A stretch of DNA of 64,000 nt from Pseudomonas serbica (GTDB taxonomy: Bacteria; Pseudomonadota; Gammaproteobacteria; Pseudomonadales; Pseudomonadaceae), in assembly GCF_028823535.1 (NCBI RefSeq), contig NZ_JAQIYM010000090.1:434001-498000 (forward strand), written 5' to 3'. The position numbers and the translations under genes were made by a program. Below the pieces are notes generated by a model. It was not told the origin of the DNA, searched no databases, and saw only the letters and a program-made list of their open reading frames with translations. Of the stretch, positions 1 to 8,262 are shown one piece after another (the stretch's first letter is position 1; each line of letters opens with the position of its first letter).

Positions 1-25
1 TTGACCTTATCGGTGGTGCAACAAG

Positions 26-1039
26 ATGACAAATATGCTCTCACAGGACGAGATCGACGCCCTATTCATGGGCGGTGACAGCCCAAAGGCTGAAGCCAAA
101 GCGGCTCCAGATAGTGGTGGTGTCAGGCCCTACAACGCCGCCACTCAGCACCGGGTTGTCACCGACAACTTACACGCGCTTGAGATCATCAACGAGCGCT
201 TCGCCCGAAGTTTCAGGGCCGCAATGTTCCTTTTGTTGCGTCGCACAGCTGACGTCAGCGTCGTCTCGGTCGATTACCAAAGCTACAGCGAATTTTCTCA
301 AAAGATGCCGGCGCCAACGAACCTCAACATCGTGGCGATGAAGCCGCTACGAGGAAATGGGTTGATCGTATTCCCAGCTGCCTTAATCTTCTGGGCGGTT
401 GAAACCCTCTTCGGCGGCGAAGGCAAGCAAATCATGAAGACCGAGGGTCGCGATTTCACGCCCACCGAACATCTCGTGATCAGCCGCCTGCTTAATCACG
501 CCATCAACAGCTACCAAGAAGCCTGGAAAGACCTTTACCCGCTTGAAATCGGTGTGGTTCGCTCCGAGATGATGCCCCGCTTTGCTAACATCACCAGCTC
601 ATCAAACGAAGTCGTGGTGAACACCACCTTCCGCCTGGAGTCTCAGGGCGTGCTGGATACCTACTTCAATATCGCCTTTCCCTACCTCATGGTTGAGCCC
701 GTACACGGCAAGCTCAGCGGGCCGCTGACCGAGAGCAACCCCGAGGAAGAGCGCCTCTGGAAAGAGCTTATGGCCATGGAGCTTAAGGAAACCTCCGTGG
801 AGATCCAGGCGAAACTGCTCGACATTGGGCTCACCGTCGAACAGTTCATGAATCTGAAGGTAGGGGACGTCCTTAAAACCGACTTTCCTGACGTCATTTC
901 TGCCGGGGTCGACGGCATTCCGGTGATGGAGTGCGAGTTTGGTACGATGGATGAGCAGCGGGTTCTGGTGGTCAAGAAGTTGATCAACTATGACAACGGG
1001 AACAAGCCTGAGCGGTTGACCAGAGGCCTTAAACGTTAG
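26..1039 (+). CDS. fliM: FliM-family flagellar motor switch protein
   Basis: In flagellated bacteria FliM sits in the C-ring, binds phospho-CheY and passes the signal to FliG. The N-terminus carries the CheY-binding motif (LSQDEIDALF, residues 4-13). A CheC-like middle domain covers about residues 40-230, with the PLRGNGLIVF and LFGGEG motifs. A SpoA domain covers about 245-325 and includes the LKVGDVLKTDFPD stretch. The length of 337 aa is close to the usual 320-330. The ATG at 26 or the one at 35 could be the start; neither has a strong ribosome binding site. No fliN, fliG or other flagellar gene lies in the next 60 kb, so this is an isolated accessory copy as far as the window shows. It may replace or poison the host FliM, but that is inference. 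Confidence 0.85.
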   Translation: MTNMLSQDEIDALFMGGDSPKAEAKAAPDSGGVRPYNAATQHRVVTDNLHALEIINERFARSFRAAMFLLLRRTADVSVVSVDYQSYSEFSQKMPAPTNLNIVAMKPLRGNGLIVFPAALIFWAVETLFGGEGKQIMKTEGRDFTPTEHLVISRLLNHAINSYQEAWKDLYPLEIGVVRSEMMPRFANITSSSNEVVVNTTFRLESQGVLDTYFNIAFPYLMVEPVHGKLSGPLTESNPEEERLWKELMAMELKETSVEIQAKLLDIGLTVEQFMNLKVGDVLKTDFPDVISAGVDGIPVMECEFGTMDEQRVLVVKKLINYDNGNKPERLTRGLKR

Positions 1040-1130
1040 CCATCAATTGACGCGATCACGGTCTTCCCCCTGAAATCACTCATTTGCTAGGATGAATGAA
1101 ACGGTCATCACTTACTTCAGGGGAATGTCC

Positions 1131-1499
1131 ATGAAACCGATGAGAACCACTCGAAACAACCTGGAAGTCATCGTTATGCGCGGTGACTCCGACGCTCTGG
1201 ATGAAATCGACTGCGTTTACGAATTCGCCAACGACGAATTCCTCAACGACCAGCCGGTGCACGCCGCCGTTTCCAAGATCATCGCCGACAACCGCTACCC
1301 GGAAATCAAGCTCTCCGAGTTCCTTGTACCGCACGTGCGCAAAGTCGCTAAGCGTGAAGGCTTCATGGCCGGCAGCAAGGACGCCAACTTCGTGGCCGTC
1401 GCAAACCAGCTCGCCGCCGACTTCAACAGCTCCCTGGGCGCCGACATTCGTCGCGAACAACGCAGACAGGCCGATGCTGATGTCTCAAACGAACGCTAA
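1131..1499 (+). CDS. hypothetical protein, 122 aa
   Basis: No family is recognised. The start at 1131 is chosen because an AGGGGA ribosome binding site lies just upstream. The protein is soluble and charged, with a central acidic stretch and a basic, Arg-rich C-terminus. It has no signal peptide or membrane segment. Its stop codon lies inside the next gene, whose start is 26 bases upstream of it in another frame, so the two are probably translationally coupled. Confidence 0.7.
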   Translation: MKPMRTTRNNLEVIVMRGDSDALDEIDCVYEFANDEFLNDQPVHAAVSKIIADNRYPEIKLSEFLVPHVRKVAKREGFMAGSKDANFVAVANQLAADFNSSLGADIRREQRRQADADVSNER

Positions 1500-1872
1500 G
1501 GCGCTGTGTCCCGAACGTTACTTCACGCTCGGGCTGATCAATGAAGAGGCCGACGCCGCGTCGCGTTCGGCCTATCCACTACTCCTTGTCCTCCAGCACC
1601 GCCAAACAGGCGCCCTGCTGGCTGTCGATCCTGCGACGGATGTGGTCACCGACCCAGCCATTTCGCCACCCCGGATCGACGAGCACCGCCCCATCGAACC
1701 CGATACCGCCTGGCACCACGAAAACGGTAATGACTATTACTGCATAGGGCTCGCCAACGAGGGCATGGCCGATGGGAAACACCCTGTATTGGTGTTGTAC
1801 CGCGACCTGCGCACGAAACAGTTCTGGGGTAAGGCGCCTGAACGTTTTCTGAAGGGCATGCAACGCGTTTAG
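1474..1872 (+). CDS. hypothetical protein, 132 aa, possible DUF1653-like fold
   Basis: The start at 1474 (or 1480) overlaps the end of the preceding gene, with an ACAGG motif just upstream. The C-terminal third (HPVLVLYRDLRTKQFW followed by a PERFL motif) resembles the small beta-barrel DUF1653 proteins, which combine a VVYR-type strand with a W-x-R-P-x-E-M-F ending. This is a weak resemblance by eye. The N-terminal half has an LLVLQHR strand and a proline-rich linker. The function is unknown. A hairpin terminator about 130 bases downstream closes the unit. Confidence 0.6.
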   Translation: MLMSQTNAKALCPERYFTLGLINEEADAASRSAYPLLLVLQHRQTGALLAVDPATDVVTDPAISPPRIDEHRPIEPDTAWHHENGNDYYCIGLANEGMADGKHPVLVLYRDLRTKQFWGKAPERFLKGMQRV

Positions 1873-1999
1873 GGCTTGTTGAGGCTGAGCTGTTCGCTTA
1901 GAGTGGCAGTGCGCGCTGACCCATCTGCGTCCAACCGCAAGAGATGGTGATGGTACCCCGGCGATGGTTGGACATCGGCGTAGGGTGAGACCGCACTTA

Positions 2000-2020
2000 C
2001 CGCACTTCGGTGCGGTTTTT
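2000..2020 (+). terminator. rho-independent terminator
   Basis: CCGCA and TGCGG arms around CTTCGG are followed by five Ts. It lies downstream of the 1131-1872 gene pair and upstream of the 2048 gene. Confidence 0.75.
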
Positions 2021-2047
2021 CACATTCCGACAATAAGATCGCGCCGT

Positions 2048-2332
2048 ATGCCCCTATTCAAGCAAAAAGAATTGCACTCCGTCGTATTCGGGCTTCAGGT
2101 GCACAAGCCGGACATGGTCGAAACCATGGTGCTGTTGGCCGGCACACTGATCCTCATGCTGATCCTGAACAAACTTTTTCCCATGCCGATTGCCTGGTTT
2201 GTGGTCGGCATTGTTGGCTTAACCTGCGCCACCTTCGACCTGATCCCCAAAACCAGCAAGGTCTCAGGCCTGATGTGCGGCTTGGTGATCGGTTTCACTG
2301 CTGGCCAGTTCAATTTTCTCATCCTCAAGTGA
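2048..2332 (+). CDS. small membrane protein, 94 aa
   Basis: After a soluble N-terminus of about 25 residues there are two or three hydrophobic segments (about residues 28-42, 47-61 and 72-92), predicting a small inner-membrane protein. The start at 2048 is the first ATG after the terminator; its ribosome binding site (ATAAGA) is weak. The gene ends 6 bases before the next start, so the two form an operon. No family is recognised. Confidence 0.65.
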   Translation: MPLFKQKELHSVVFGLQVHKPDMVETMVLLAGTLILMLILNKLFPMPIAWFVVGIVGLTCATFDLIPKTSKVSGLMCGLVIGFTAGQFNFLILK

Positions 2333-2338
2333 GGTGTC

Positions 2339-3064
2339 ATGCGGATTAATAGCCCGTTCCGGGATTACTACGACTCCAGCGTTGGTTTCGGCATCGACAA
2401 CACCGTGGTGTTCAACCGCACCCGGCGTGAGCTGGACTACTACGCCAAGTCCGGCGACGATGCCCAAGTAGTAGCGGACATCGAGAAGTCGCTGCGTCGC
2501 TTTGAAGATCTCAAAGGCGATATTACTCGTCGGAGCTCCAAGGTCTGCTCGATCTACATCGGATTTTGCGGAAAGGTCTACCAGGGCTTGCTCACCCATA
2601 TCGATCCTAAGACCGGCAACCTGCATCAAACGCAATACCGTGACATCGTTATGACGGACTGCCTGATGTGGCGCCTGAAAGACGTCCCAGAGCGCCTGCT
2701 TGAAATCGATCTCGTGCAACGCTTTCTGCGTGATGGCTCCATAAAAACCATCAAAGACTGGTTTAACGATGAACACATCCGCAATTTCGACGACGTCGAC
2801 CTGTTCACCAAGCATCAGATGGCCACGTTCGTCTATTCGCCGGGCCGTGCGATCATTAACCCATGCCTGAAAGATTTCGAATTCCAACGGGTTGTTGGCG
2901 CAGTGGAGGCCTTCCAGGAAATCTCGATGTTCATCTCTGGGGTACTGGGCGCTCCGAGCAGTCCGATGATTGAGCTCAAGGATAAAGACCGCATCGTGGC
3001 CCACGGCTTTGACGACCACAGTTTTCGCCAGAGCTCACACCCCAGAAAGTCGCGAAAAGATTAA
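2339..3064 (+). CDS. hypothetical protein, 241 aa
   Basis: The ribosome binding site (GAGG, 5 bases before ATG) overlaps the end of the upstream membrane-protein gene, so the two are probably co-translated. The protein is soluble, with no signal peptide. It has conserved-looking blocks: VVFNRTRRELDYY near the N-terminus, CSIYIGFCGKVYQG in the middle, and KDRIVAHGFDDHSFRQ at the C-terminus. The last block recalls conserved endings of phage and plasmid hypothetical proteins, but I cannot name a family. Confidence 0.7.
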   Translation: MRINSPFRDYYDSSVGFGIDNTVVFNRTRRELDYYAKSGDDAQVVADIEKSLRRFEDLKGDITRRSSKVCSIYIGFCGKVYQGLLTHIDPKTGNLHQTQYRDIVMTDCLMWRLKDVPERLLEIDLVQRFLRDGSIKTIKDWFNDEHIRNFDDVDLFTKHQMATFVYSPGRAIINPCLKDFEFQRVVGAVEAFQEISMFISGVLGAPSSPMIELKDKDRIVAHGFDDHSFRQSSHPRKSRKD

Positions 3065-3191
3065 GGTCAGGATCTGTTTGAGCCCTTTCCTGTATGAACG
3101 AATGGCATGTATTGACGAAATATCTCCAATTTATTGCGTCAATTGACAAGCCAGGCTACCATCGCGCATCTTTCTCCCTGAGACCCCTCTC

Positions 3192-4115
3192 ATGCTGGAT
3201 CTTGCCCTTGTAGATAAGCTGGTTTTCGACCGTTCCCTTAAACGTCTGACTGCAATGAAGGGCCGCCTTCCCGACGCAATTGCGTCCTTTGGCGACGACC
3301 TCAGTGTGATCCAGTACGTCTCCAGCTTTGACCCGACACCGGACTGCATCTACACCAAGTGGCTGATGACCCGTCTGCATCGCAATCCTGAAGTCCTGAT
3401 CAACGAACTCAAAAACTCCGCCCAGGGTTGTAACACGGTCGGCAACCTCCTGGCAGAGTTTCACGGTGTAAAGCAGCGCCTGCCGCTGGAGCAGCGCGAC
3501 ATTTTTGTCTACGGCTCCGTGCACGAGCTGGAACAGGCGTTGACTCCCCATCGCGCTACCCGGTTCAATGCTTCCAAGAAATTTCTGAAAATGCTCGACC
3601 TACACGAATGCCTGCTTGAAACCCAGGTGATGGCCTGCGACGGCTTGACCGTGCACAAAGCGCGCTGCATTGAAGATGTCATCGTGATCACCGGTGCGGA
3701 CAATGTCTTCGACGGTCGTGGTGATGGCCTTTACCGCAGCCTGTTGGCGGATGGTGATGTATACGTGTTCAACACCGGCTATGGCCCTCTGGTTGGCGCA
3801 CTGCCTACAAAGGTCGGCCAGCGTGGCGACCTATTCGATTGCTGTGGCGAGCGAGCGATGTTCGAAGACGCCCTGCCGCTGCACCCGAACCTGTCCTGGG
3901 ACACAGCCCCGGAACTGCTGTCGTTGATGATCAAAATTGATCCGAGTATCCCCTTCGATAACGAGATGACCGAGAAGGAACCCTTTCTGGTGGCGCTCAA
4001 GCAGTTCCCGCTGATCCTGCATGAAGACCGTGAGATTCCCGAGGATCTGCTCGACGAAATCCTGGCAGACGAGGAAGTCGGCCCCACGGTCAGAGAGTTC
4101 CTCGGGGATCGATAA
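3192..4115 (+). CDS. hypothetical protein, 307 aa
   Basis: This is a soluble protein with no recognised domain. It combines a helical N-terminal half with a central beta-rich part (residues about 165-215; VIVITGADNVFDG and VYVFNTGYGPLVGALP) and an acidic C-terminus (EDLLDEILADEEVGP). It stands alone between an AT-rich promoter region, with a GTCAATTGAC palindrome at 3136-3145, and a strong terminator. The ribosome binding site is weak (GAGA). No function is proposed. Confidence 0.7.
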   Translation: MLDLALVDKLVFDRSLKRLTAMKGRLPDAIASFGDDLSVIQYVSSFDPTPDCIYTKWLMTRLHRNPEVLINELKNSAQGCNTVGNLLAEFHGVKQRLPLEQRDIFVYGSVHELEQALTPHRATRFNASKKFLKMLDLHECLLETQVMACDGLTVHKARCIEDVIVITGADNVFDGRGDGLYRSLLADGDVYVFNTGYGPLVGALPTKVGQRGDLFDCCGERAMFEDALPLHPNLSWDTAPELLSLMIKIDPSIPFDNEMTEKEPFLVALKQFPLILHEDREIPEDLLDEILADEEVGPTVREFLGDR

Positions 4116-4124
4116 TCCGCACTT

Positions 4125-4145
4125 AAGGGGCCCTCGGCCCCTTTT
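4125..4145 (+). terminator. rho-independent terminator
   Basis: AAGGGGCC and GGCCCCTT arms around CTC end in a short T run, immediately after the 3192 gene. Confidence 0.8.
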
Positions 4146-4179
4146 CGCGTCAACCCCACCAACCAGGAGGATGCTCAGG

Positions 4180-5652
4180 ATGGGTTCCAACTACCCTGTT
4201 TATTGGCCGTTTGAACACCTTGACCCCAAGTCGTTTGACATGGGGTTGGCCAAACACGTGTCGAAGTTTTTCGAGAAATACGACTTTTCGCTCGAAGACT
4301 ATCGACGCATCAATGCTGCCCCGTTCAATAAGTATTCCAAACTTCAGCAGGCGCTAGCCGACTTCCACGAAAAACTACAGCCTCGGCTCGGCTTTGGCCT
4401 GTTTGCCCTGGCCTTGGTGAGGTCAGGCTTTGATCCGTCCGCGCACGTCCATGACCGTCACTATCTCGAAGGCACAGTACAGTTGTTGCCGACAATCCTG
4501 GAAATGGATTTGGCTCACGTACTCATGCTGCATCCAGGGTGCAAGATAGTCAGTATCCTCCAGCCCTGCGCAATTGAGCTGCATCGTCACGCCGTCAAGC
4601 GACTGGACAACCTCCCCGACTCCACCAAATTCAGTTTCGAGCATGAGAGGCACCTCCATGTTCTGCGAAGCCTGACCTACACGCAGGGAGTTCAGGATTG
4701 CCTGGGGGATCTGTTGTCCACTACCCGTGAAGGGCTGGATAGGGAATGTGCTGAGACATTCGCTCTGAATGGACTACCGTCGGCGGCCACACTGGTAGCC
4801 GGCGCCAAAACCGTGATGACTTTCAAAGCGCTGATCAAGAGTCGTGATCGAAGTGTTTCTCGCGACTTCGAGCACGACTTCGTAATGTCCCTGGTCAATG
4901 CCAGCTATTTCTGGACACTGGCGGGTGGTGATGTGGTGCAGACCACCCTCGAACTGGAGCGGCGCCTGGCCGTGATCCTCCCCGTCTTGTTCCCGAACCT
5001 TGACGCCAAGATCCACGCCCTACAAATTCGAAACTTCATCGGCCATGTGCTGGTGCATTACCCTGACTGCTGGCCGGCGTTCCACTTTGAGGCCAAAGAG
5101 CTCCTGGGCCCTCCGATCCTTGAGTACCAGGCGCACTGGAACAAGGAAGAGAGCAGCTTTGCAGGGCTGTTCGATGGTTATGTGAGTCGACGCTTTGGTA
5201 TCGATGTACAGAAAGCCGTCACCAAAACGCTGATCAAAGCCTTCCCAGCGCTGCTCGATCCGCTGAATGTGCAACGTTTCGGTAGCCGCACAACCGTATG
5301 GTCAAACAACGTTCCTGATTACAAGGCAGCCTCCTCCGTGCTCAATGAACTGGCCAGCATAGATTTCTATCATCATGCGATGCAGGGCACTGTGACCATC
5401 GACTTGATGAGTGAGGACAACTGTTACAAAAATGTTATGACTTTCCTCGACGACGGTGGCAATGCCAACGCTGACCGGGCAAAAGCCGCTCTTACGCAAT
5501 ACCCGACGCTGATCGACCGGATTCTCCCGACCTTGATCAATAAAAAGCCAACCGAGCGCCTGGCCTCTATCTGCAGCCTATCGCCGGCACAAATCGAATC
5601 ATTGCCCCTGGTACTCAGGGGTGTCGTTTTCTCTATCGAACTTGGATTGTGA
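4180..5652 (+). CDS. unknown protein with FxxELGL C-terminal tail, 490 aa
   Basis: The start at 4180 is chosen because an AGGAGG box ends 9 bases upstream; the ATG at 4171 abuts the box and is too close. The body is soluble and mostly helical, with no family I recognise. The chain ends FSIELGL, one of a set of matching tails on otherwise unalike proteins in this window (others end at 8259, 14527, 36132, 37724, 50935 and 51905). The gene is followed after 9 bases by a glutamate-synthase-like gene, so the two are probably one operon. This may link the tail family to a membrane flavoprotein. Confidence 0.8.
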   Translation: MGSNYPVYWPFEHLDPKSFDMGLAKHVSKFFEKYDFSLEDYRRINAAPFNKYSKLQQALADFHEKLQPRLGFGLFALALVRSGFDPSAHVHDRHYLEGTVQLLPTILEMDLAHVLMLHPGCKIVSILQPCAIELHRHAVKRLDNLPDSTKFSFEHERHLHVLRSLTYTQGVQDCLGDLLSTTREGLDRECAETFALNGLPSAATLVAGAKTVMTFKALIKSRDRSVSRDFEHDFVMSLVNASYFWTLAGGDVVQTTLELERRLAVILPVLFPNLDAKIHALQIRNFIGHVLVHYPDCWPAFHFEAKELLGPPILEYQAHWNKEESSFAGLFDGYVSRRFGIDVQKAVTKTLIKAFPALLDPLNVQRFGSRTTVWSNNVPDYKAASSVLNELASIDFYHHAMQGTVTIDLMSEDNCYKNVMTFLDDGGNANADRAKAALTQYPTLIDRILPTLINKKPTERLASICSLSPAQIESLPLVLRGVVFSIELGL

Positions 5653-5661
5653 GTAAGTAGC

Positions 5662-7257
5662 ATGATAAGTCTGTTCCAGCGTCACCTGGTGTTTCTGCTC
5701 TGCCTCGGGCTTTCAGTTGCGGGCAGTCTGGGCGCCTACTACGACTACCTGAGCTTCGGTTGGATGCTGCCCTTCGCAGTCCTGACCCTGCTGGGAATCT
5801 ATGACATCGTGCAGAGCAAGCACGCCGTCCTCAAGAACTATCCCATCACCGGACACATTCGCTTTCTGCTGGAGGCCATCCGACCAGAATTGAGGCAGTA
5901 CTTCTGGGAGGCCGACCATGAGGAGGTGCCATACAGTCGTTCGGCGCGCTCCATGGTCTACCGCCGTGCACGCGGTATCAACGCGGACAAGAGTTTTGGC
6001 ACTCTGGACAACCTTTACGATGAAGCGCATGAATTCATCAGCCACTCGATTGAGCCCGTAAAGGTCGACCCTAAGTCCCTGCGCATCACCATCGGTGGCC
6101 CCGCCTGTACTCAGCCCTACTCTGCCTCGTTGCTGAACATCAGCGCCATGAGCTTCGGCGCCCTGTCGGCAAATGCCATTCGCGCCCTGGGCCGTGGCGC
6201 CAAAGCAGGTAATTTTGCGCTGGACACTGGTGAAGGCGGCATGTCCCGCTACCACCAGGAAAATGGCAACGACACCATCTTTGAGATCGGTACTGGCTAC
6301 TTTGGTTGCCGCAAAAATGATGGAACTTTCGATCCTGAAAAGTTCGCAGCCCAGGCAAAAAAGCCTAATGTCAAAATGACACTCTTGAAGCTGAGCCAGG
6401 GCGCCAAGCCCTCCAAAGGCGGGATGCTGCCCGGTGCAAAGGTCAGCAAAGAGATCGCTGAAGCACGCGGCGTACCCCAGGGCCAGGACTGCATTTCGCC
6501 TTCCAAACACTCCGCCTTTAGCGGCCCGGATGGCTTGATCAACTTCCTCCAGCAGATGCGTGAACTCTCAGGTGGCAAACCTGTTGGCTTCAAACTCTGC
6601 GTGGGTCACCTGGTGGAAGTGGCGGCGCTCGTCAAAGCCATGCTGCACACTGGCATCACCCCGGACTTCATCGTGGTCGACGGTTCTGAGGGCGGTACCG
6701 GTGCCGCCCCAGAAGAGTTCTCCGACCATATGGGCATGCCTCTGCGTGATGGCCTGGTCGTGGTGCACAACCTGTTGAGAGGCGCCGGCCTTCGCGACAA
6801 AGTGAAGATCATCGCCAGCGGCAAGATCATCAGCGGCTTCGATATCGTTCGCGTCCTCTCGCTCGGCGCCGACGGAATCAACATCGCTAGGGGCTTTATG
6901 TTCGCACTCGGGTGTATTGGCAGTCAGACCTGTCACCTCGGCACCTGCCCGGTGGGTATTACTACTCAGGATCCTATTCGCCAAAAAGCACTGAACGTCA
7001 AAAACAAAGGCGAGATGGTCTTCAACTTCCATAAGAACACCTTGATCTCGGTCGCTGATATCCTGGGCGCTGCCGGGATGGCGTCGACGGAAGAACTGAG
7101 TCCGGCCCGTATGATGCGACGCGTTTCCGACACCCGGATCATGAACTACACCTCCTTGTACCATTTCCTACTGGAAGGTGAGCTGCTCTCCGGACGCGGT
7201 ACAAACGCCGAGTACCGAACGCTGTGGGATCTTGCCAAGCACGACAGTTTCCACTGA
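5662..7257 (+). CDS. FMN-binding glutamate-synthase-family membrane protein
   Basis: The 531-aa protein starts with two membrane segments (about residues 7-26 and 33-50). These are followed by the FMN-binding (beta/alpha)8 domain typical of the GltB central region. Visible signatures are NISAMSFGALS, the glycine-rich FALDTGEGGMS and IVVDGSEGGTGAAP. An Fe-S-type cluster motif, C-x5-C-x4-CP, lies at about 416-430 (CIGSQTCHLGTCPVG). The glutaminase domain of true glutamate synthase is absent, as in the stand-alone glutamate-synthase-related family found in many bacteria. The exact substrate is unknown. It lies 9 bases after the 4180 gene and ends at a strong terminator. Confidence 0.85.
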   Translation: MISLFQRHLVFLLCLGLSVAGSLGAYYDYLSFGWMLPFAVLTLLGIYDIVQSKHAVLKNYPITGHIRFLLEAIRPELRQYFWEADHEEVPYSRSARSMVYRRARGINADKSFGTLDNLYDEAHEFISHSIEPVKVDPKSLRITIGGPACTQPYSASLLNISAMSFGALSANAIRALGRGAKAGNFALDTGEGGMSRYHQENGNDTIFEIGTGYFGCRKNDGTFDPEKFAAQAKKPNVKMTLLKLSQGAKPSKGGMLPGAKVSKEIAEARGVPQGQDCISPSKHSAFSGPDGLINFLQQMRELSGGKPVGFKLCVGHLVEVAALVKAMLHTGITPDFIVVDGSEGGTGAAPEEFSDHMGMPLRDGLVVVHNLLRGAGLRDKVKIIASGKIISGFDIVRVLSLGADGINIARGFMFALGCIGSQTCHLGTCPVGITTQDPIRQKALNVKNKGEMVFNFHKNTLISVADILGAAGMASTEELSPARMMRRVSDTRIMNYTSLYHFLLEGELLSGRGTNAEYRTLWDLAKHDSFH

Positions 7258-7267
7258 TAGACCACCC

Positions 7268-7297
7268 AACCCCAAGCCTGGCTTGGGGTTTTTGTTT
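7268..7297 (+). terminator. rho-independent terminator
   Basis: A 10-bp perfect stem (AACCCCAAGC / GCTTGGGGTT) with a CTG loop and a T-rich tail closes the 4180-7257 operon. Confidence 0.85.
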
Positions 7298-7314
7298 TCC
7301 TGACGGTCAAAAAA

Positions 7315-8262
7315 GTGAATAATGACCATCAATTGCCAAACAAGCATTACCGGTGGCCTGTGACTTCTTTCCAGCTGTTTTCCTTGCGTGATAACGAATG
7401 CCACGAACTCCACCCTTCCCAGATCGCCCTCGAGCGTGATCTGCAGCAGGTGCTGGAACACCACCTCGAGCCATTGCTCAAGGTTCGGTTTCTGGCGAGT
7501 GAGTACAGCACCGGTGAAGTACATCGTGGGCGCATCGATACCTTGGGGCTGGATCAGTACAACGCCCCGATCATCGTTGAGTTCAAACGAGACGTGGAAA
7601 GCACCGTCATCAACCAAGGTTTGTTCTACCTGAACTGGCTACTCACCCATCAAGCTGAGTTTCAACTGCTCGTGCAGAATCGTTTGGGGGCGGCGGTGGC
7701 CGGGCAGATCGATTGGTCAGGGGCCAGGGTGATCTGCATCGCCAAGGACTTCGCCCGGTATGACCTTGAAGCCATCCACCAATTCGAGGCCAACCTCGAC
7801 TTGGTCACCTACAAGTTCTTCGAGTCCGGCCTTTTGTCGCTCTCCACAGTCGCCTCCAAGCGCCGCCCAGGCTATTTACAGGCCAAGAGACCTCCTGCCA
7901 CTCGAAGACACCCGCTGAGCATCTCCCAGGCCCTCGCAAGAGCTCCACAGGAAAGCCAGGCACGGTTTCTGGTGTTCGTGGATGGGCTCTATGAGATCGC
8001 CAGTGACCTAATCGTCGAGGAGCAAGGCCAGGCCTATGAGTTCGGCTTATTCGGCCCCCTGGGCCGCCTGTTTGTGACCGAAACCCAATACCCAAAGCTG
8101 ATGGTGGAATTCTACTGCACCCCCAATGAGCTGGAGATAGGTGAGAATGTGCGCACCCGCGTCAGCAAAAAAGGGTTCCAGTACTCGCTCATCGACGAGC
8201 AGTCGTCGGAACAAGCCCTGGAATGGGTGCGCACGCTCTACGCCCGCGCAGAACGCGGTTAA
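7315..8262 (+). CDS. PD-(D/E)XK nuclease-like protein
   Basis: The start is a GTG at 7315 without a clear ribosome binding site. The N-terminal half contains a PD-(D/E)XK nuclease core: an E-rich helix (ERDLQQVLEHH), then GRIDTLGLD and, on the next strand, IIVEFKR. This gives the D...E-x-K arrangement seen in NucS/DUF91-type endonucleases. The C-terminal half (about residues 200-315) is an unrecognised domain with LVFVDGLYEIASDLIVEEQ. It probably acts on DNA, but the substrate is unknown. Its stop overlaps by 4 bases the end of the convergent 8259-10064 gene. Confidence 0.7.
   Translation: MNNDHQLPNKHYRWPVTSFQLFSLRDNECHELHPSQIALERDLQQVLEHHLEPLLKVRFLASEYSTGEVHRGRIDTLGLDQYNAPIIVEFKRDVESTVINQGLFYLNWLLTHQAEFQLLVQNRLGAAVAGQIDWSGARVICIAKDFARYDLEAIHQFEANLDLVTYKFFESGLLSLSTVASKRRPGYLQAKRPPATRRHPLSISQALARAPQESQARFLVFVDGLYEIASDLIVEEQGQAYEFGLFGPLGRLFVTETQYPKLMVEFYCTPNELEIGENVRTRVSKKGFQYSLIDEQSSEQALEWVRTLYARAERG

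Noticed and set aside
5713..6510. Minus-strand reading frame of 265 codons
   Set aside because: It is opposite the FMN glutamate-synthase-like gene, without ribosome binding site or motifs.
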